From Streptomyces sp. CG 926 (lineage in GTDB: Bacteria; Actinomycetota; Actinomycetes; Streptomycetales; Streptomycetaceae): a DNA stretch of 64,000 nucleotides. The position numbers were made by a program, and so were the translations under genes. The notes under the pieces were generated by a model, which saw nothing but the letters and a program-made list of their open reading frames with translations, did not search any database and was not told where the DNA came from. Of the stretch, positions 60,931 to 64,000 are shown one piece after another. Positions within the stretch are counted from its first letter, which is position 1, and each line of letters begins with the position of its first letter. The stretch spans positions 310,001 through 374,000 of the forward strand of contig NZ_QGGZ01000005.1 in NCBI RefSeq assembly GCF_003148825.1. Direction: 5' to 3'.

Positions 60931-62189
60931 GTACCGGTGACAAGGTCCGGGAGATCGTCACCGACGTCACCGGAATCGAGTGGCCCGCCGCCGACGTCGG
61001 CAAACTCCGTGCCATCGCGAACGGTTGGCGTACATTCGCCGACGACATGGAAGACGTCGCGGCAGCCGCCAACAAGGCGGCTCAGACGCTGATTCACAAC
61101 AACACGGGCGAAGCCATCTCGGCGTTTGCCGACCCCTTCTGGGCCCGCTACTACCGGGACAAGAAGGGGTGGCTCCAGGACCTCGTCGACGGCCCCCGTT
61201 CCCTCGCGGCCGGGATCGACCAGTACGCCGATGCCGTAGCAGATGCGAAGAAGAAACTCGACCGCGAACTGGAGATCGCCGGCGCCGTCATAGTCGCAGG
61301 CACGGCTCTCGCGTTCTTCACCCTCGGCGCCACCGAAGTTGCCGCGGCGGCGGCCACCGCCACCATCGTCGAGCTGGCGGCAACTGTGGGCGTGGCACTC
61401 ACGACCGAAGTGGCCGCGATCGCCGGCACTGTCTTCGCGACCGCTGCCATCGCGGGCATCGAATCCGTCACCGTCGACCTCGCCGTCGCACAACCGCTCA
61501 AGATAGCCGCGGGGCTGCAGACCGGCTTCAACCTTGACGAGGCACAGGACGCCGGAGTCTACGGGGGCCTCACCGGCGGAGCCTTCGGCGGAGCCGGGAG
61601 GGCGTTCCAGCTCGCGAGGGAGGGCGGTGGATGGACCGGTCTCCTGGGAGGTGTCCGCCTGCCGGGCTACACCCCGGAGTTCGCGCTGCCCAGCGGGCTC
61701 GCGGTCGAGGCGGGCGATCTCGGCATGCTCCTCCGCGACGGAGAGCCGAACGCATGGCCTCGCAGCAAGCGTAAGGGGCCCGTCAATCCCAAGTACCGTG
61801 CGGATATCGCGGGGGACGAAGGAATCAACGGCTCGCATACCATCGAGCGGCACGTGGCGATGACGACACGCGACCTGCGTGCGCGTCTGCGGAGCAACCC
61901 CAAAATGCCTGCGGCATCCAGATACATAGACGAGGCTTCGGCTCAGAGATTCACTGATGCAGCGATGCTGAAAAACCAGAAAAAAATCGGCGAATGGCTT
62001 GCCAGCCCCAAGGGGCAGAAGATGGACTTCACTGAGGAATTCGATGAGGCAACCGGCCTGAGTTTGACCCGGGAGAACTTCAAACGCGGAACTGCCGCGC
62101 AATGGGTGAACGGAGTGCAAGTGGTTCTTAAGCGCGACCCGTCCGCTGCGAACGGCTACCGAATCCTCACTTCATATCCCATTCCATAG
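60927..62189 (+). CDS. type VII-style polymorphic toxin with CdiA-CT RNase A-like domain
   Basis: A 420-residue protein with a GTG start coupled to the WXG100 gene. Residues about 1-115 are a helical secretion head (WPAADVGKLRAIANGWRTFADDMEDVA). Residues about 117-180 are a hydrophobic double helix, probably for crossing the target membrane. Residues about 300-420 match the bacterial CdiA C-terminal RNase A fold: HTIERHVAMTTRDLRARLR (His309, Arg320), ASRYIDEASAQRFTDAAM, IGEWLAS, and the final ILTSYPIP, where Thr415-x-Tyr417 fits the catalytic Thr-x-Tyr. It would cleave RNA in competitors. Secretion via ESX is inferred. Confidence 0.86.
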   Translation: MSTGDKVREIVTDVTGIEWPAADVGKLRAIANGWRTFADDMEDVAAAANKAAQTLIHNNTGEAISAFADPFWARYYRDKKGWLQDLVDGPRSLAAGIDQYADAVADAKKKLDRELEIAGAVIVAGTALAFFTLGATEVAAAAATATIVELAATVGVALTTEVAAIAGTVFATAAIAGIESVTVDLAVAQPLKIAAGLQTGFNLDEAQDAGVYGGLTGGAFGGAGRAFQLAREGGGWTGLLGGVRLPGYTPEFALPSGLAVEAGDLGMLLRDGEPNAWPRSKRKGPVNPKYRADIAGDEGINGSHTIERHVAMTTRDLRARLRSNPKMPAASRYIDEASAQRFTDAAMLKNQKKIGEWLASPKGQKMDFTEEFDEATGLSLTRENFKRGTAAQWVNGVQVVLKRDPSAANGYRILTSYPIP

Positions 62190-62211
62190 CTCGAGAGTAA
62201 GGCGCGAACAG

Positions 62212-62868
62212 GTGACACCGTCGAACGATCGTTTTCGTGAGCTGCGCGACCTCCTGCGCTCTTATACAGTGACTGGCTACGCCTTCGATGACACAGAGGA
62301 CCGTCGCGGAGTTGCGCTCAGTGCCTACCTCAGGCAAGCGGCGATCGAGCCCGCGCGCGCAGCCGAGGCGGCAGCCGAAATCGACGATCTCCTCGAGACC
62401 GGCCTGTTCAATGATGAGATCGCGGATGATGTCGACCTCTTGCCTCACATCCACCCTCCCCACGGGAAGACGGTGGAAAGCTGTCTTGCCGTCATCGGCG
62501 GGCACCTCCGGCAGTTCCTCGCAGAGCCGGAAACTCCCTCCCAGTCGCCCCCTCAAACCTCATGGGAATGGAGAGAGCGTTTTCCGGGACTCCGACACCT
62601 GTTGGCGGCATACTTCCATCAAGATTTCTCGCTGGAGTACTCCTCGCACAGGGAGGCTCTGGACGACTACCTTTCAGATGCTTCGGAGAGTGACCTCCGA
62701 CAGTTGGCGGGCGAGATCCGTGAATTCATGATCCTCAACGAATCGGATAAAATGCTCGAGGAGTCGGCGGCGACGTTGGGGCTTGGTGTTTTCCCGCCCA
62801 AGGGTGTGCGGCTGCGTCAATGGTTGGCGGATGTGCGGGAGATCGTGCTCCATCGAACGGCGGGATGA
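62212..62868 (+). CDS. immunity protein with two tandem CdiI-like domains
   Basis: A 218-residue protein with a GTG start 22 bp after the toxin. It looks like two tandem copies of a CdiI-type contact-dependent-inhibition immunity domain: residues 7-104 (FRELRDLLRSYT, ending PPHGKTVESCLAVIGGHLRQFL) and 123-213 (FPGLRHLLAAYFHQDF, ending PPKGVRLRQWLADVREIV). Both share the start LRxLLxxY, a central helical pair and the late PPxG. The position next to the RNase A-like toxin supports an immunity role. The GC content is lower than the flanks. Confidence 0.82.
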   Translation: MTPSNDRFRELRDLLRSYTVTGYAFDDTEDRRGVALSAYLRQAAIEPARAAEAAAEIDDLLETGLFNDEIADDVDLLPHIHPPHGKTVESCLAVIGGHLRQFLAEPETPSQSPPQTSWEWRERFPGLRHLLAAYFHQDFSLEYSSHREALDDYLSDASESDLRQLAGEIREFMILNESDKMLEESAATLGLGVFPPKGVRLRQWLADVREIVLHRTAG

Positions 62869-63406
62869 ACAGTTGGTAGTCGGCACGGCTTGGCATTCGG
62901 TATCCCGGCCCAGCCCTGCCTTGCGGTAACGCCCGCGGTCCGGTGTGTGAGGATTTCGCGTACCGGGTCTGCCTTTGACTGCGGAGACGCGAATCAGGGA
63001 TCGGCCGCAGCAGCCACCCTCCGGCTGGAGAGGCTGGATCGAGGCCGGTCGCACGGATTGCCGGAGGATCGCGGCCGAGCCGAAGGCGTGGCCGTGACCT
63101 GTGGATTCCGGGCGTCCGGGGCGGTAGGGGCGAAGGACTCGGCGGGCGAGGCCGCCCTCGGGATCTGCCGAAGGTGGCCGGCTCGATGGAACCCACGCTC
63201 TCCCACCCGTCGCCGGCCCGATCGCGCAGGCCATCGGAGACGGGCCGCATGTTCGACCAGATGTGGGCCCGGTGGGCCGAGATCGGCGGCCTCGTCCTGG
63301 AACTGATCAACTGACCGTTCGTCACGGGCGGTTTCTGATAGTTGTTTCAGCGGGGTACGGGCGCATGCCCGTAGCGGTGTTCCCCGACACCGCGGGGAGG
63401 ACGCAC
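62869..63406. other. gap without an intact gene
   Basis: 538 bp downstream of the immunity gene. Near 63040-63110 a segment resembles the sequence near 59785-59850 (shared GGATTGCCG...CGTGACCT pattern), so the two may be decayed copies of one element. A 21-codon frame at 63249-63314 (MFDQMWARWAEIGG) is too short to call. The last part should hold the promoter of the helicase gene. Confidence 0.45.
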
Positions 63407-64000
63407 ATGAGCACCACCACTCGGGACGAGATCCTCGCCGGTGAGCAGCGGGCGGTGGACCACGCGTACGACTGCTACACCACGAAACTGGCCGAGCTGA
63501 GCGGCCCCTCGGCGGCCACCGCCTCCGCGAGCGGCAAGGACGGGATCGCCAACCGGGCCGAGGCGGAGGCTCGTGCGGAGGCCTACGGAGGGCTCGGGGA
63601 CGAAGCCCTGGTCTTCTCCCGTGTCGACGCGCCGGAGGACCCGGGTGGGGAGCCCCGGCCGTGGTACATCGGGCGACGCGTCGTCCACGACGCCTCGCGC
63701 GAGCCGGTGGTCCTGCTGTGGACCAGCCCCCTGGCGAAGAGGTGGATCGAGACCCGGCCCGAGAACCCGGGCGAGGTGGTCCTGCGTCGACAGCTCCGTT
63801 GCGTACGGCGGATCGTCAACAGCTACTTCGACGAGATCTCACCGCCGACGCCCGCTCCCGTGCCCGTGCCCGCCGCCGTGCCCGAGCCCCGTCCCACCGC
63901 CGACGACGGCGCGGCGGACGCGAAGGACGCGTCCCCCGCCCCGGAGCGGGTGCCGGCCCCCACCCCCGGCGATGTCGTACGACACCAGCGGCGGAAGTCG
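63407..64000 (+). CDS. HelD/HelR-type UvrD-like helicase (3' partial)
   Basis: The frame opens at the ATG of MSTTTRDEILAGEQRAVDHAYDCY and runs, without stop, to the window edge (198 codons). It is preceded by GGGGAGG. The sequence (EEIL-like start, SGPSAATASASGKDGIANRAEAEARAEAYGGLGDEALVF, WYIGRRVVHDASREPVVLLWTSPLAKRW) matches the N-terminal domain of HelD/HelR-family helicases, which remodel or recycle RNA polymerase and are linked to rifampicin tolerance in actinomycetes. The helicase motifs lie beyond the window. Confidence 0.85.
   Translation, partial: MSTTTRDEILAGEQRAVDHAYDCYTTKLAELSGPSAATASASGKDGIANRAEAEARAEAYGGLGDEALVFSRVDAPEDPGGEPRPWYIGRRVVHDASREPVVLLWTSPLAKRWIETRPENPGEVVLRRQLRCVRRIVNSYFDEISPPTPAPVPVPAAVPEPRPTADDGAADAKDASPAPERVPAPTPGDVVRHQRRKS

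Noticed and set aside
62994-63206. Minus-strand frames considered as a real gene after the immunity gene
   Set aside because: They are short, proline- and arginine-rich and mutually overlapping in different frames. They look like a decayed element rather than a gene.

Overview
The window is very GC-rich with strong third-position GC bias, many ATGA/GTGA gene overlaps, GTG starts and long inverted-repeat terminators. It also carries families typical of Streptomyces or a close relative: paired DUF5753 helix-turn-helix/DUF397 genes, an RsbW-like ATPase, a GPP34 protein, a fused F420 (FO) synthase, WXG100-like proteins and a HelD/HelR-type helicase. The assignment rests on gene content and base composition only.

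Layout. 0-8 kb: a 5'-truncated D-aminoacylase-type amidohydrolase coupled to an aldehyde dehydrogenase, an uncharacterised 601-residue protein, an AlkC-like DNA glycosylase and an APC-type amino-acid permease. 7.7-10 kb: an antitoxin beside a beheaded toxin gene, and small exported or membrane proteins. 10-15 kb: a DrrAB-like ABC exporter with a DUF4097 protein under a divergent MarR-like regulator, then a MerR regulator divergent from an Old Yellow Enzyme. 15-21 kb: SMI1/KNR4, VOC, a small secreted protein, a DUF397/HTH/ATPase regulatory set, a DUF4241 protein and an F420-type luciferase-like oxidoreductase. 21-28 kb: a degenerate ADP-ribosylglycohydrolase with a collagen-like tail, a secreted tyrosine phosphatase, FO synthase (fbiC) and an SDR dehydrogenase. 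The F420 theme returns at 20.2 kb (luciferase-like enzyme) and 43.3 kb (Ddn-type enzyme fused to hemerythrin).

28-36 kb: a four-gene run of small proteins including two S1/OB-like ones, a diacylglycerol-kinase-like protein, an amphi-Trp/membrane protein pair, a PLP aminotransferase, and a second HTH/DUF397 pair beside a GPP34 protein. 36-44 kb: a D,D-carboxypeptidase with a long repetitive cytoplasmic tail, a polytopic membrane protein, an orphan histidine kinase, the nitroreductase-hemerythrin fusion and tRNA-Arg(CCU).

44-64 kb is accessory in character. A 1414-residue secreted lectin/LamG/FG-GAP protein is divergent from a 2110-residue YD-repeat (RHS) polymorphic toxin, which is followed by an overlapping candidate immunity gene. 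Next comes a minus-strand three-gene set (small WXG100-like protein, larger WXG100-like protein, lipoprotein), then transposase-like debris. After that lies a compact type VII-style toxin locus: a WXG100-like partner, a toxin ending in a CdiA-CT RNase A-like domain, and an immunity protein that looks like two CdiI-type domains in tandem. The window ends inside a HelD/HelR-type helicase gene. The toxin loci at 49.5-63 kb are the most interesting part, with the truncated toxin-antitoxin pair, the frameshifted small gene and the ADP-ribosylglycohydrolase pseudoenzyme as secondary leads.
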